Of a stretch of 64,000 bases of DNA, positions 8,893-18,078 are shown one piece after another. The number at the start of each line of letters is the position of its first letter. Within the stretch, counting starts at the first letter, position 1. Position numbers and translations under genes: made by a program. The notes under the pieces were generated by a model, which worked only from the letters and a program-made list of their open reading frames with translations, did not search any database and was not told the origin of the DNA. Source of the DNA: an uncultured Solimonas sp. (GTDB lineage: Bacteria; Pseudomonadota; Gammaproteobacteria; Nevskiales; Nevskiaceae); assembly GCA_946478985.1 (NCBI GenBank), contig CAMLDZ010000001.1:15080-79079 (forward strand), read 5' to 3'.

Positions 8893-9990
8893 ATGAGATG
8901 GATAGGGCTGATCCTGCTGGCGGTACTGGCGGCCTGCAGCAGTTCCGACGGCAGCGGCCCGGACAGCGGCGATTCCAAGTCCGGCAGCGGCAACTGGCCG
9001 GAACTCGACGCCACGCTCGACGGCTTCCTGACTCGTCCGGGCACCACCGTGTCCGGCTATACCTTCCTGCTGTTCGACCGCGAGCGCCTGATCTACAGCC
9101 GCGCCGGCGGCAAACAGACACTGGACAGCGTGCTGCCGATCGCCTCGGCGTCGAAGATGCCAGCCGCTGCGGCGATCCTGACGCTGGTCGATGCCGGCAA
9201 GCTCGACCTCGACGTACCGGTCGCGCAGTACATCCATGCCGCCGGTGATCCGATCCTGTGGCCGCCCGACAAGGCGGCGATCACCATGCGGATGCTGCTC
9301 AACCACAGTTCGGGCCTGCCGGGCGCGGGTGCCAGCCAGCCCAACTGCCTTGATCGCGTGCTGGCGCTGAGCCTGCAGCAATGCGCACAGATCATCGCGC
9401 TGACGCCGCTGGTATCGCTGCCGGGTGCGGCGTTCAATTACGGCGGCGCTGATTTTCAGATCGCCGGCTATGTGGCGACGCTGATCGCCGGGCAGAGCTG
9501 GCAAGACTTCTTCGCAGAGACGATCGGCGCGCCGCTGGGTCTGAGCCGCTTCACCTACGGTGATCCGCAAGCGGTGAGCAACCCGCGCATCGCCGGCGGC
9601 GCGTTCTCCGACGCCGGCGATTACCGCAAGATCCTGACGATGATCCTCAACGACGGCCGCGACGATGCCGGCCAGCCGGTGCTGTCGCACGCCGCCATCG
9701 CATTGATGAAGACCGATCAGGTCGACGGCCTGCCGATCCTGTTCGCGCCGTTCCTGCAGCAGGCGCGGCAGAACTTCGACGGCCACAGCTTCGGATTCTG
9801 GATCTCGGCGCCAGCCCAGCACCCTGGAAGCGCCGGCCCGGAACTCAGTGATCCCGGCCTGCTCGGTACTACGCCCTGGCTCGACGATGATCTCGGCTAC
9901 GGCGCCGTGCTGCTGCTCGACGACCGTACGCGCGAAGGCCTGGAGATCTGGGACGCGGTGCGGCCGCTGATCATCCAGCGCCTGCGCTGA
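8893..9990 (+). CDS. Beta-lactamase-fold serine hydrolase lipoprotein
   Basis: 365 residues with lipobox LAAC (Cys15) and a Ser/Gly-rich linker. The catalytic SxxK motif of class C beta-lactamases, DD-peptidases and related esterases is SASK at 85-88, followed by the conserved helix AAAAILTLVDAGKLDLD and by MLLNHSSGLP. The second motif, normally YxN, reads YGG in FNYGGADFQIAG, which is seen in esterase-like members. Likely an envelope-anchored esterase or peptidase; the substrate cannot be inferred. An AGGTCTGCAG-type ribosome site is weak. Same strand as the preceding lipoprotein. Confidence 0.85.
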   Translation: MRWIGLILLAVLAACSSSDGSGPDSGDSKSGSGNWPELDATLDGFLTRPGTTVSGYTFLLFDRERLIYSRAGGKQTLDSVLPIASASKMPAAAAILTLVDAGKLDLDVPVAQYIHAAGDPILWPPDKAAITMRMLLNHSSGLPGAGASQPNCLDRVLALSLQQCAQIIALTPLVSLPGAAFNYGGADFQIAGYVATLIAGQSWQDFFAETIGAPLGLSRFTYGDPQAVSNPRIAGGAFSDAGDYRKILTMILNDGRDDAGQPVLSHAAIALMKTDQVDGLPILFAPFLQQARQNFDGHSFGFWISAPAQHPGSAGPELSDPGLLGTTPWLDDDLGYGAVLLLDDRTREGLEIWDAVRPLIIQRLR

Positions 9991-10012
9991 GACGCCCCGC
10001 GGCCCGGCGCGC

Positions 10013-10459
10013 ATGGACATCGGCCTGATCTCCGATACGCACGGCTTGATCCGCGACGAGGCGCTGGCCGCGCTGGCCGGCAGCACGCTGATCCTGCATG
10101 CCGGCGACATCGGCGACGCCGCGGTGCTGGCCGCGCTGCGCGGCATCGCACCGGTCATCGCCGTGCGCGGCAACAACGACACCGCGCCCTGGGCGCAGGA
10201 GCTCGCCGAGCAGACGCGCGTGCCGTGCGGCGGCGTCGATATCGAACTGCTCCACGATCTCAAGCTGCTGCGCGCGCCGCCGGCCTTGCGGGTCGTCGTC
10301 AGCGGCCATACGCACCGCCCGAAGATCGAAACCCGCGACGGCGTGCTCTACATCAATCCCGGCAGCGCCGGCCCGCGCCGCTTCCAGCTGCCGATCAGCG
10401 TCGCCCGGCTGCAGATCGTGCGCGGCGAGCCGCGGGCAAGCTTGCTGACGCTGGGCTAG
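10013..10459 (+). CDS. YfcE-family metallophosphoesterase
   Basis: 148 residues, a compact calcineurin-like phosphodiesterase. The metal-binding motifs are all visible: DTH (8-10), HAGDIGD near 34-40, GNND near 59-62, and SGHTHRP followed by NPGSAG near the C-terminus. These bind two divalent metals and hydrolyse phosphodiesters; the physiological substrate is unknown. The ATG is 22 bases after the previous stop. Its TAG stop lies inside a CTAG that begins a repeated sequence found again at the right edge of the window. Confidence 0.93.
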   Translation: MDIGLISDTHGLIRDEALAALAGSTLILHAGDIGDAAVLAALRGIAPVIAVRGNNDTAPWAQELAEQTRVPCGGVDIELLHDLKLLRAPPALRVVVSGHTHRPKIETRDGVLYINPGSAGPRRFQLPISVARLQIVRGEPRASLLTLG

Positions 10460-10503
10460 ACCTGTTAAGGCCATGGCCGCCGCTGTGTGCCACCGGCGTT
10501 GCG
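10456..10503. repeat. Dispersed repeat, copy A (CTAG-CCTGTTAA family)
   Basis: Begins CTAGACCTGTTAAGGCCATG and continues to a TGCGGCC. About 80 percent of its positions match the sequence at 63947-64000, with the same CTAG at the left end. It occupies the gap between a plus-strand and a minus-strand gene. It resembles one end of an IS or MITE (CTAG fits the YTAR target of IS5-type elements), but no transposase or second end is seen here. Confidence 0.5.
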
Positions 10504-10526
10504 GCCCGGCAAGACGCAACAAGCGC

Positions 10527-11129
10527 CTACTCCGGCTCCCCGCCGACCACCGCACGCTCGCCCTCGCGTGGCTGCGGCTCGCGCACGAATCCGTAACGTT
10601 GCGGAACCTGCGCTGCATCGAGCCGCCGTACCGGCAGCCGCCGCGCGCCGTATTGCAGCTGCAGCGCCGTGTCGGCGCCCGAGGGCTGTGCCAGGGCCGC
10701 GGCCAGCTGCGTCTCGTCGACCGCATGGCCATCCTGCCGCAGCCGCGCCAGCGCCCAGTCGAGTTCGGTATCGGCGAGCAGCGCCGGCCCCTGTTCGGTC
10801 TCGATCAGCAGCGAACCTTCCTCGTCGAGCGCGACGGCGCGCGGCGCCTCGACGCCGCAGCCGGTATGCGTGCGCAGGTGCTCGCCGTCCGCCCACAGCA
10901 CCAGCGGCGCGTAGGCCAGCTGCAGGTAGCCGCGCTGCGGGCCGTTCTGGAAGAACCAGCGCCCATGCTCGTCGCAGCCGTAGTTGCGGTTGAGCGTATC
11001 GATGATCTGCGGCCGCGAGATCGGCTCGCCGCGGATCAGCCAGCGGCCGCGACGGTCCAGCGCCAGCCAGCCAAACAAGGCCGGCACGTTCGGCCAGCGC
11101 GCCAGTGCCCGTTCCACCCAGCTTTCCAC
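10527..11129 (-). CDS. Conserved DUF protein (possibly DUF2946-type)
   Basis: 200 residues when started at the GTG at 11129, which has a strong GGAGG ribosome site 6 bases away; longer upstream extensions have no such site. The sequence carries a recognisable conserved core, VPALFGWLALDRRGRWLIRG, then RNYGCDEHGRWFFQNGPQR and LAYAPLVLWADG, a pattern I associate with a conserved proteobacterial family of unknown function. No signal peptide or membrane segment, so probably cytosolic. The next gene upstream is divergent. The exact DUF number is from memory and should be checked. Confidence 0.75.
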   Translation of the reverse strand: MESWVERALARWPNVPALFGWLALDRRGRWLIRGEPISRPQIIDTLNRNYGCDEHGRWFFQNGPQRGYLQLAYAPLVLWADGEHLRTHTGCGVEAPRAVALDEEGSLLIETEQGPALLADTELDWALARLRQDGHAVDETQLAAALAQPSGADTALQLQYGARRLPVRRLDAAQVPQRYGFVREPQPREGERAVVGGEPE

Positions 11130-11225
11130 GATCGTCCTCCTTGGCGCGGCGCGGAACTGCGGGCGCTGCCGCACGTCTGATCTGATGGCGGGATTGTCCG
11201 CCGACAGCCGACGAGGAGTACAGCC

Positions 11226-11551
11226 ATGGCCAGCAGCGAGCCGAGCCGACGACGCGGCGTTTGTCGAAGCGGTGCGACAGGCACTCGGCTGCAACCTCGA
11301 CAGCGCGTGGCAGGCGCAGGCCGCGCCGCGAAGGCACGGACGCCGAATCGGTGGCCCGGTTCATCGGAAAGTGGGCAACGGCAGGTGTCGCCCTCGATGA
11401 TCCGGACACCCCGCTGACAGAGCCGCCGAAGCGGCCGGACGACGACGATCCGCGCCAGCGCCGAGCCACGCCGCCATCTTCTTTTTGTCGCGCGCAGGCA
11501 CGACACTCTGCGCCTGCTCACCCCTCATCGCTCATGCCGCACACGGCATGA
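11226..11551 (+). pseudogene. Small coding-like region interrupted by two apparent frameshifts
   Basis: An ATG at 11226 has GAGGAG 6 bases upstream. Its frame reads MASSEP and then makes sense only after a shift to a second frame at about 11244 (ADDAAFVEAVRQALGCNLDS, to about 11330), then to a third frame (GTDAESVARFIGKWATAGVA and an acidic Pro-rich tail) to the stop at 11551. Both shifts are equivalent to one extra base. All three segments have high GC at third codon positions, unlike random frames. Either a decayed small gene or sequencing errors. Divergent from the DUF gene and 20 bases before the wax ester synthase; no function recognised. Confidence 0.45.
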
Positions 11552-11571
11552 CCTCCTGCTTCGGAGCCTGC

Positions 11572-12996
11572 ATGCTGCTCAAGCCGCTGTCGCCAGTCGA
11601 TCAGATATTCCTGTGGCTGGAACGCCGCCACCAGCCGATGCACGTCGGCATGCTGGAGCTGCTGGCGCCGCCGGAAGGCGCGCCGGCCGATTGGCTGGCG
11701 CGGCAGGTCGACACGCTGCGCCTGGCCGCGCAGGCGGCGCCGCCGTACAACCAGCGCCTGCAACGCCGCTTCGGCAGCTGGTTCTGGACCGAGGACGAGC
11801 AGTTCGACCTCGACGCGCATTTCCGCTTCCTGTCGCTGCCCGGCCCCGGCCGCATCCGCGAGCTGCTGGCGCTGGTCTCGCAGCTGCACAGCGCCCCGCT
11901 CGACCGCAGCCGGCCGCTATGGGAGTTCTACGTGATCGGCGGCGTCGACGGCGGCCGCTTCGCGATCTACGTCAAGATCCACCATGCGATGGTCGACGGC
12001 ATCGCCGCGATGCGGGTGCTGCGCCGCTCGATGAGCGAGGACCCGGCCGCCGGCCTGATCGCGCCGTGGACGCTGGCGCGCCGCGAACGGCCGGCACCGC
12101 CGGTGGATGTCGCACTCAGCACCACCGCAAAGCTGTTGTCGATCGCCCGCCAGCAGCTGGCGACGCTGCCGGCGGTGACGCGCGAGCTGGCGCGCACCGT
12201 CCGTGATGGCCGCCACAACCCGGACCACGTGTCGGCCTTCCAGGCACCGCGCAGCCTGCTCAACCAGCCGATCACCGGCTCGCGTCGTTTCGCCGCACAG
12301 TCTTACGAGATCCGCCGCCTGCGCGGCGCGATGAAACAGCATCACGCCAGCCTCAATGACATCGTGCTGGCAATGTGTGCGTCGGCGCTGCGCCGATACC
12401 TGCAGGATCTGGAGGCGCTGCCGGAAAAGCCGCTGATCGCGATGGTGCCGCTGTCGCTGCGCCGCGACGAGTCCGAGGAAGGCAATCAGATCGCCATGGT
12501 GCTGGCCAATCTCGGCACCCATCTCGACGACCCGCAGGCGCGGCTGGAAACCATCAAGGGCTCGATGCTCGAAGCCAAGCGGCGCTACCAGCGGCTCGGC
12601 CCGGCGGCAACATTGAACTACGTGGCGGCGGTGATGGCGCCCAGCGGCCTCAACATCGCCACCGGCCTGGCGCCGCGCTGGCAGTCGTTCAACGTCATCA
12701 TCTCCAATGTGCCCGGCCCCAAGCGGCCGCTATATTTCAATGGCGCACGGCTGCAGGGCCTGTACCCGGTCTCGGTGATCACGGACGGCCTGGCGCTCAA
12801 CATCACCCTGACCTCCTACGTCGACCACATCGAGTTCGGCGTGATCGCCTGCCGCCGCACGCTGCCGGGTGTGCAGCACCTGCTGAAGTACTTCGAGGCC
12901 GGCTTGCGCGAGCTGGAAGCGGCGGACGCCGAAGGGCCGGTTCCGAGCGCCCCGCTCCCCGCCCGCAAGCGCCGGCGGCCGCAGCGCTCGTCCTGA
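11572..12996 (+). CDS. Wax ester synthase/diacylglycerol acyltransferase (WS/DGAT family)
   Basis: 474 residues. The active-site motif HHAMVDG is at 137-143, preceded by PLDRSRPLWEF (109-119), and followed further on by the family blocks NDIVLAMCASALRRYL and NVPGPKRPLYFNGARL. These enzymes transfer acyl groups from acyl-CoA to fatty alcohols or diacylglycerol, making storage wax esters or triacylglycerols at the inner membrane. The start at 11572 has GGAG 5 bases upstream and begins with the usual LxPVDQIFLWLE opening; an earlier in-frame start adds 29 unrelated residues. Length is typical (about 460). Paired in this window with an AlkB-like enzyme, it fits growth on lipids or alkanes. Confidence 0.95.
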   Translation: MLLKPLSPVDQIFLWLERRHQPMHVGMLELLAPPEGAPADWLARQVDTLRLAAQAAPPYNQRLQRRFGSWFWTEDEQFDLDAHFRFLSLPGPGRIRELLALVSQLHSAPLDRSRPLWEFYVIGGVDGGRFAIYVKIHHAMVDGIAAMRVLRRSMSEDPAAGLIAPWTLARRERPAPPVDVALSTTAKLLSIARQQLATLPAVTRELARTVRDGRHNPDHVSAFQAPRSLLNQPITGSRRFAAQSYEIRRLRGAMKQHHASLNDIVLAMCASALRRYLQDLEALPEKPLIAMVPLSLRRDESEEGNQIAMVLANLGTHLDDPQARLETIKGSMLEAKRRYQRLGPAATLNYVAAVMAPSGLNIATGLAPRWQSFNVIISNVPGPKRPLYFNGARLQGLYPVSVITDGLALNITLTSYVDHIEFGVIACRRTLPGVQHLLKYFEAGLRELEAADAEGPVPSAPLPARKRRRPQRSS

Positions 12997-13099
12997 ATCC
13001 GGCAGCCCGGGAGACGCAAGGCGCGCGCGCGGTGACTGGCCGGGGCAGCGCAATGACAAATCACGACAAAATGTCCGCTGGGTACTGCACGCGCGCCGA

Positions 13100-13111
13100 T
13101 TATTTAAGTAA
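13100..13111. promoter_or_regulatory. Palindrome upstream of the MarR gene (possible operator)
   Basis: TTATTTAAGTAA is an almost perfect 12-base palindrome (TTA-TTAA-TAA) 10 bases before the marR start, in a short AT-rich stretch of otherwise GC-rich DNA. MarR repressors commonly bind such sites over their own promoters. No experimental support. Confidence 0.4.
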
Positions 13112-13121
13112 GCTAAGGGTC

Positions 13122-13568
13122 ATGAGTAAGACTCATCAACCCGCCAGCAGCATCAATCTCCTGATGGAGGTCGGCCGGCTGTTCCGCGAGGACTTCCGCC
13201 GCCGCGCCCAGCATCTGAAGCTGACTCACGCGCAAACCTCGGCGCTCGGCTTCCTGGCCGGCCAGCCCGGGCTGACGCAGACTGCGCTGGCAGAACGGCT
13301 GGAAGTGCACCCGGTCACCGTCACGCAAATGGTCGACCGTCTCAGCAAGGCCGGCTGGGTGCGCCGCCAGACGCATGAGGACGACCGCCGCGCGCTGCGC
13401 CTGTACATCACCGAGCGCGCCGACCCGATACTGAGTGAGGCTTCGTCGATTGCCGCCCAGGCCCGCGAGAACGCCCTGCGCGGCCTGTCTGCCACCGACC
13501 GCGCGACGCTGGAATCCTTGCTGGCACGCGTCAAGGGCAATCTGTCGGAAATGAGCGACGGCACCTGA
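13122..13568 (+). CDS. MarR-family transcriptional regulator
   Basis: 148 residues with the MarR winged helix: an N-terminal dimerisation helix, then TQTALAERLEVHPVTVTQMV as recognition helix and the wing ending in HEDDRRALRLY (the conserved DxRR). The start at 13122 follows AAGGG; an alternative ATG at 13053 gives 23 further residues with no ribosome site. The gene converges on the RND efflux operon, with which it shares a bidirectional terminator, so it is not cotranscribed with the pump; its target is unknown. A TTAA-centred palindrome lies just upstream. Confidence 0.93.
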   Translation: MSKTHQPASSINLLMEVGRLFREDFRRRAQHLKLTHAQTSALGFLAGQPGLTQTALAERLEVHPVTVTQMVDRLSKAGWVRRQTHEDDRRALRLYITERADPILSEASSIAAQARENALRGLSATDRATLESLLARVKGNLSEMSDGT

Positions 13569-13611
13569 AAGACCCGCCCGGCATTCGAGCGCGTTCGAGC
13601 GTTCACGCTTG

Positions 13612-13650
13612 CAACGAAAAAGGCCCCGCGATGCGGGGCCTTTTTCGTTG
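13612..13650. terminator. Bidirectional rho-independent terminator
   Basis: A long perfect inverted repeat (CAACGAAAAAGGCCCCGC, 3-base loop GAT, and its complement) with A-run on one side and T-run on the other. It serves both the plus-strand marR and the minus-strand RND pump gene. Confidence 0.9.
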
Positions 13651-13661
13651 CACACGTCGCT

Positions 13662-16600
13662 TTAGTGCAGGCTGGGGACCGGCGGTGCCTCCTCAGCCGG
13701 TGCATCGGTGCCTGGCTTGTGCTGATGCGTCGCCGCCAGGAAGCGATACATGGCCGGCACCACGAACAGCGTGAACAAGGTGCCGATCGACAGGCCGGTA
13801 AAGACGACCAGGCCGATGTGATTGCGGCCTACTGCGCCCGCGCCGCCTGCCAGCACCAGCGGCAGTACGCCGAGCGCCATCGCCGCCGTGGTCATGATGA
13901 TGGGCCGCAGCCGGATCACCGCCGCCTCCTCGATCGCCTGCAGCTTGCTCATGCCCTGCTGCTGCAGCTCGTTGGCGAACTGCACGATCAGGATGCCGTG
14001 CTTGGAGATCAGGCCGATCAGCGTCACCAGGCCCACCTGCGTGTAGATGTTCAGCGTTGCGTTCATCACGCCGAGGAACACGAAGATCATCGCGCCGAAG
14101 ATCGCCATCGGCACCGACATGATGACGATCAGCGGATCGACGAAGCTCTCGAACTGGGCGGCGAGGGCCAGGTAGATGATGATCAGCGCGAAGATCATCG
14201 TGATCAGGAATGCACCGGACTCGTTGATGTACTGCCGAGACTCGCCGGCGTAGTCGATCGTGTAGCCCTGCGGCAGCTCGGTGGCGGCGATGTCGCGCAA
14301 GGTCTGCAGCGCTTCACCCTGCGTGCCGTTGAAGACGCCGCCGATGGTCGCCGCGTTGAGCTGCTGGAAGTGCGGAATCGCCTGCGGGATCGTCTCGGTC
14401 TTGAAGGAGATCACCGTCGATGCCGGCACGCTCGCGCCGCCCGGCGTGTTGATGTAGTAGTTGGCGAGCTGGTCGGGATTCAGGCGGCTGGCGCGCTCGA
14501 CCTGCGGGATCACCTTGTAAGAACGGCCCGAGATACTGAAGTAGTTGACGTAGCCACCGCCGAGCATCGCGCCCAGCGAGGCGCCGATGTCCTGCATCGA
14601 CAGTCCCATCAGCGCCGCCTTGTCGCGATCGACCGAGACCACCGTCTGCGGCGCGTCGTACTTGAGGTCGTTGTCGAGCACCCAGAACTTGCCGGTCGCC
14701 TGCGCCTTGCGCATCAGCGATTCGGACACCTGGTAGAGATTGGCGAACGGCTCGGTGGTCTTGATGACGAACTGCACCGGCAGGCCACCGCCGGAACCCG
14801 GCAGCGGCGGAATCGGGAACGCGAAGATGTTGGCGCCGGCGATGCTCTGCAGCTTGCCCTGGAGCTCGGTCTGCACCTCGGCCATGCTGCGCTCGCGCTG
14901 GTCCCAGGGCCGCGAGATGAACACGGTGATCGCCTGGTTGGGCGCTGGCATGCCGTTGATCTGCACCAGGTGATCGAACTCCGGCAGCTTCGACGAGATG
15001 TTGAAGATCTCCTGGCCGAACAGTTCGAGCTGGTCGATGTTGGCGGTCGGCGCGGTCTGCGTCAGCGCCAGGAAGGCGCTCTGGTCCTCCGCCGGCGCCA
15101 GCTCCTGCTGCGTCATCTTCACCATCACGAAGATCAGGCCGATGATGACGAAGCCGAACACCACGACCGTCGGCCACACGCCCAGCGTGCCGCGCAGCAC
15201 GCGGCGGTAGACGTTGGACAGCCGGTCCATGTTGTGGTCGATCAGCCGGACCAGCTTGCTCTCGTGCTGGTCCTCGCGGAAGAACTTCGAGCACAACATC
15301 GGCGACAGCGTCAGCGCGACGATCGCCGAGACGCCGACGGCGCCGGCCAGCGTGAAGGCGAACTCCGAGAACAGCACGCCGGTCAGGCCGCCCTGGAAAC
15401 CGATCGGCAGGTAGACCGCGATCAGCACGACTGAAATCGCGATGACCGGCCCCGCCAGTTCGCGCGTCGCCACCAGTGCCGCCTCGAACGGCTTCTTGCC
15501 CATCTTCATGTGGCGGTCGACGTTCTCGACGATGATGATCGCGTCGTCGACCACCAGCCCGATCGCCAGCACCAGGGCCAGCAGCGTCAGCAGATTGATC
15601 GAGTAGCCCATCAGCAGCATCACGAACAGGCCACCGATCAGCGACAGCGGCATCGCCAAGGTCGGGATGATCACCGACCGCAAGGAGCCGAGGAACATGA
15701 AGATGACGACGGTGACGATGACCAGCGCTTCGATCAGCGTCTTGAGCACCTCGTCGATGGCGCTCTGGATGTATTCGCTGGCGTCGTAGCCGATGAAGCC
15801 TTCCAGGCCCGCCGGAAGCTGCGCCTGGATCTCCGGGAACATCTCGCGCACGCCCTTCATCACGTCCAGCACGTTGGCGTCGGGCGCGATGTTGACGGCG
15901 ATGTAGACGGCGTTCTTGCCGTCGTAGGCCACCGACATGTCGTAGCTCTCGCCGCCCAGCGAGACGGTGGCGACATCGCTGAGCCGCACCAGGCCGCCAC
16001 CGTCCTGCTTGACGGTGAGATTGCGGAACTCCTCCAGCGAGTGCAGGTCGGTGCCGGCCGTCATGTTGACGGTGATCATCTGGCCGCGCGTCTTGCCGAT
16101 CGCCGCCAGATAGTTGTTGCTGGCCAGCGCCGTGTAGACGTCCTGGGCGCTGACCTTGCGCGCCGCCAGCCGCGCCGGATCGAGCCAGGCGCGCAGCGCG
16201 AAGGTGCGTCCGCCGAAGATCTCGGCGCGCTGCACACCGGGAACGGTCTGCAGCTTCGGCTGCACCACGCGAATCAGATAATCGGTGATCTGGTTGTTCT
16301 CCAGCGTGTCGCTGTAGAACGAGATGTACGCCGAAGCCTGGGTGTCGCCGGTGGCCAGCGTGATTGTCGGCTGCTGCGTCTGTTCGGGCAGCTGGTTGAG
16401 CACCGAATTGACCTTGCTGCTGATCTCGGTCAGCGCGGCATTGCCGCTGTGATCGAGGCGCAGGTGCGCGGTGATCGTCGACACGCCGCTCGAGCTGACC
16501 GAGGTCATGTAGTCGATGCCCTGCGCCTGCGCGATCGCCGCTTCCAGCGGCGTCGTGATGAAGCCGGCGACCACTTCCGGACTGGCACCGTAGTAGACGG

Positions 16601-16745
16601 TGGTGATGGTGACCGTCGCGGTCTCGATCTCCGGAAACTGGCGGATCGGCAGCGAGCTCATCGAGCGCAGGCCGAGCACCAGGATCACGAGGCTGACGAC
16701 CGTCGCGAGTACCGGCTTGCGGATGAAGATGTCGGTGAAGTTCAT
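13662..16745 (-). CDS. RND multidrug efflux pump inner-membrane permease (HAE-1 type)
   Basis: 1027 residues, typical of AcrB/MexB relatives. Starts MNFTDIFIRKPV, ends in a polar tail, and has twelve membrane helices in two halves with large periplasmic loops. The proton-relay Asp pair is visible in GLVVDDAIIIVENVDRH, and the second half carries the MSVPMAIFGAMIFV and GLISKHGILIVQFANE blocks. It uses the proton gradient to expel hydrophobic compounds through the adaptor and outer-membrane channel encoded just upstream. Last gene of the tetR-led operon; ends at the bidirectional terminator. Substrate range is not evident; solvents or drugs are likely. Confidence 0.96.
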   Translation of the reverse strand: MNFTDIFIRKPVLATVVSLVILVLGLRSMSSLPIRQFPEIETATVTITTVYYGASPEVVAGFITTPLEAAIAQAQGIDYMTSVSSSGVSTITAHLRLDHSGNAALTEISSKVNSVLNQLPEQTQQPTITLATGDTQASAYISFYSDTLENNQITDYLIRVVQPKLQTVPGVQRAEIFGGRTFALRAWLDPARLAARKVSAQDVYTALASNNYLAAIGKTRGQMITVNMTAGTDLHSLEEFRNLTVKQDGGGLVRLSDVATVSLGGESYDMSVAYDGKNAVYIAVNIAPDANVLDVMKGVREMFPEIQAQLPAGLEGFIGYDASEYIQSAIDEVLKTLIEALVIVTVVIFMFLGSLRSVIIPTLAMPLSLIGGLFVMLLMGYSINLLTLLALVLAIGLVVDDAIIIVENVDRHMKMGKKPFEAALVATRELAGPVIAISVVLIAVYLPIGFQGGLTGVLFSEFAFTLAGAVGVSAIVALTLSPMLCSKFFREDQHESKLVRLIDHNMDRLSNVYRRVLRGTLGVWPTVVVFGFVIIGLIFVMVKMTQQELAPAEDQSAFLALTQTAPTANIDQLELFGQEIFNISSKLPEFDHLVQINGMPAPNQAITVFISRPWDQRERSMAEVQTELQGKLQSIAGANIFAFPIPPLPGSGGGLPVQFVIKTTEPFANLYQVSESLMRKAQATGKFWVLDNDLKYDAPQTVVSVDRDKAALMGLSMQDIGASLGAMLGGGYVNYFSISGRSYKVIPQVERASRLNPDQLANYYINTPGGASVPASTVISFKTETIPQAIPHFQQLNAATIGGVFNGTQGEALQTLRDIAATELPQGYTIDYAGESRQYINESGAFLITMIFALIIIYLALAAQFESFVDPLIVIMSVPMAIFGAMIFVFLGVMNATLNIYTQVGLVTLIGLISKHGILIVQFANELQQQGMSKLQAIEEAAVIRLRPIIMTTAAMALGVLPLVLAGGAGAVGRNHIGLVVFTGLSIGTLFTLFVVPAMYRFLAATHQHKPGTDAPAEEAPPVPSLH

Positions 16746-16782
16746 GCCCTGCTCCGTGGCAGCTGGCGATGCGCCGAGGCGC

Positions 16783-18024
16783 TTATTCGTTTTCCGGCTT
16801 CGGTGCCGATTCGTTCGGCATCTGCAGCGCGTTGTTGATCACCACGACGCTGCCGTTCTTGAGCTTGAGCTGGCCACTGGTGACGACTTCCTGGCCGGCC
16901 TTGAGACCTTCGACGATGGCGATCTGATCGCCACGCGTCGGCCCCACCTTGACGAACACCTGGCGCGCGACGAGCGCGTTGGGGTCGGCCGGCGGCGCTT
17001 CCGCGGCAGCGGCCTTCTTGCCGTCGCCGGCGTTGAGCTTGGCGTTGGCGCTGTCGATCGCCTCGGAGTCGCGCAGCGCCACCGGCTTGTTGTCCGGCAC
17101 CTGCTCCTGCTGGCCGCGCGGCACCACCACGTACACGGTCTCGCCGTACGGATTGAACGACACCGCCGTCTGCGGCAGCGTCAGGTAGTGCTTGGCAGCG
17201 CCCGCCGTCAGCGTGACATTGGCGAACATGCCGGGCAGCAGGCGCTTCTGCGGATTGCGGATCGTCGCCTGCACCTGCACGTTGCGGGTCGAAGGATCGA
17301 TCACCGGATCCAGCGCGCTGATCTCGCCTTCGAAGCGTTCGCCCGGGTAGGCATCGGTGCTGATCTGCACCGCACCGCCGCTCCTCAGCACGGCGATCTC
17401 CTGCTGCGGCAGCGTGAAGTCGACGTAGATCGGATCGAGCTGGGTCAGCGTGACGATCGGGTCGCCGGCGTTCAGATACTGACCGCGATTGATCGTGCTG
17501 ATGCCGAGCTGGCCGTCGAACGGCGCGCGGATGGTCTTCTTGGCCAGTTGCGCCTCGGCTTGCGCCAGCTGCGCCTCGGCCTGCGCGAGCTGCGCCTTGT
17601 CGGTGTCCAGCTGCGCCTGCGAGATCGCCTCGGCCTCGAACTGCTTGCCGCTGCGCTCGGCATTGGTCTTGGCCAGATCACGTGCGGCGCGCAGCGCGCG
17701 CACGCTGGCGGCATCGGCGTCATCGATCAGCTTGAGTACCACCTCGCCCGCCTTGATCGCGGTGCCGGAGCGATACGAGGCCTGCGCGACCAGGCCGCCG
17801 ACTTCGGTCGACAGTGTGGCGCCGCGCACCGCGCGCAGGCTGCCGACGGCGCTCAGCGTCGTCGCCCATTCCTGGTCGGAGACCTTCTGCGTGGACACCG
17901 TGAACTTCGGCTCGCCCTGCGCCTTGAAGCCCTGGATCATCTGATAGATGCCGAAGGCCTTGAGGCCGCCGAGCACCGCGACCAGTGCGATGACGATCAA
18001 TGCCAGATAGATCCAACGCTTCAT
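16783..18024 (-). CDS. RND efflux periplasmic adaptor (membrane fusion protein)
   Basis: 413 residues: N-terminal membrane anchor (about 5-22), lipoyl/barrel-sandwich halves flanking a helical hairpin rich in repeated AQAEAQLAQAEAQLA (near 140-160), then beta-barrel and membrane-proximal segments (IVEGLKAGQEVVTSGQLKLK). It bridges the RND permease to the outer-membrane channel. GGGGGAG precedes the start. It lies 37 bases before the permease gene and 54 bases after the channel gene in the same operon. The C-terminal part carries an unusual Ala/Lys/Glu-rich insertion near 320-345. Confidence 0.95.
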   Translation of the reverse strand: MKRWIYLALIVIALVAVLGGLKAFGIYQMIQGFKAQGEPKFTVSTQKVSDQEWATTLSAVGSLRAVRGATLSTEVGGLVAQASYRSGTAIKAGEVVLKLIDDADAASVRALRAARDLAKTNAERSGKQFEAEAISQAQLDTDKAQLAQAEAQLAQAEAQLAKKTIRAPFDGQLGISTINRGQYLNAGDPIVTLTQLDPIYVDFTLPQQEIAVLRSGGAVQISTDAYPGERFEGEISALDPVIDPSTRNVQVQATIRNPQKRLLPGMFANVTLTAGAAKHYLTLPQTAVSFNPYGETVYVVVPRGQQEQVPDNKPVALRDSEAIDSANAKLNAGDGKKAAAAEAPPADPNALVARQVFVKVGPTRGDQIAIVEGLKAGQEVVTSGQLKLKNGSVVVINNALQMPNESAPKPENE

Positions 18025-18078
18025 GAAAAAGCTCCCCCTGCTGCGAATCGCTTGCGGGTCCTGCGACCCAATGGTTTC

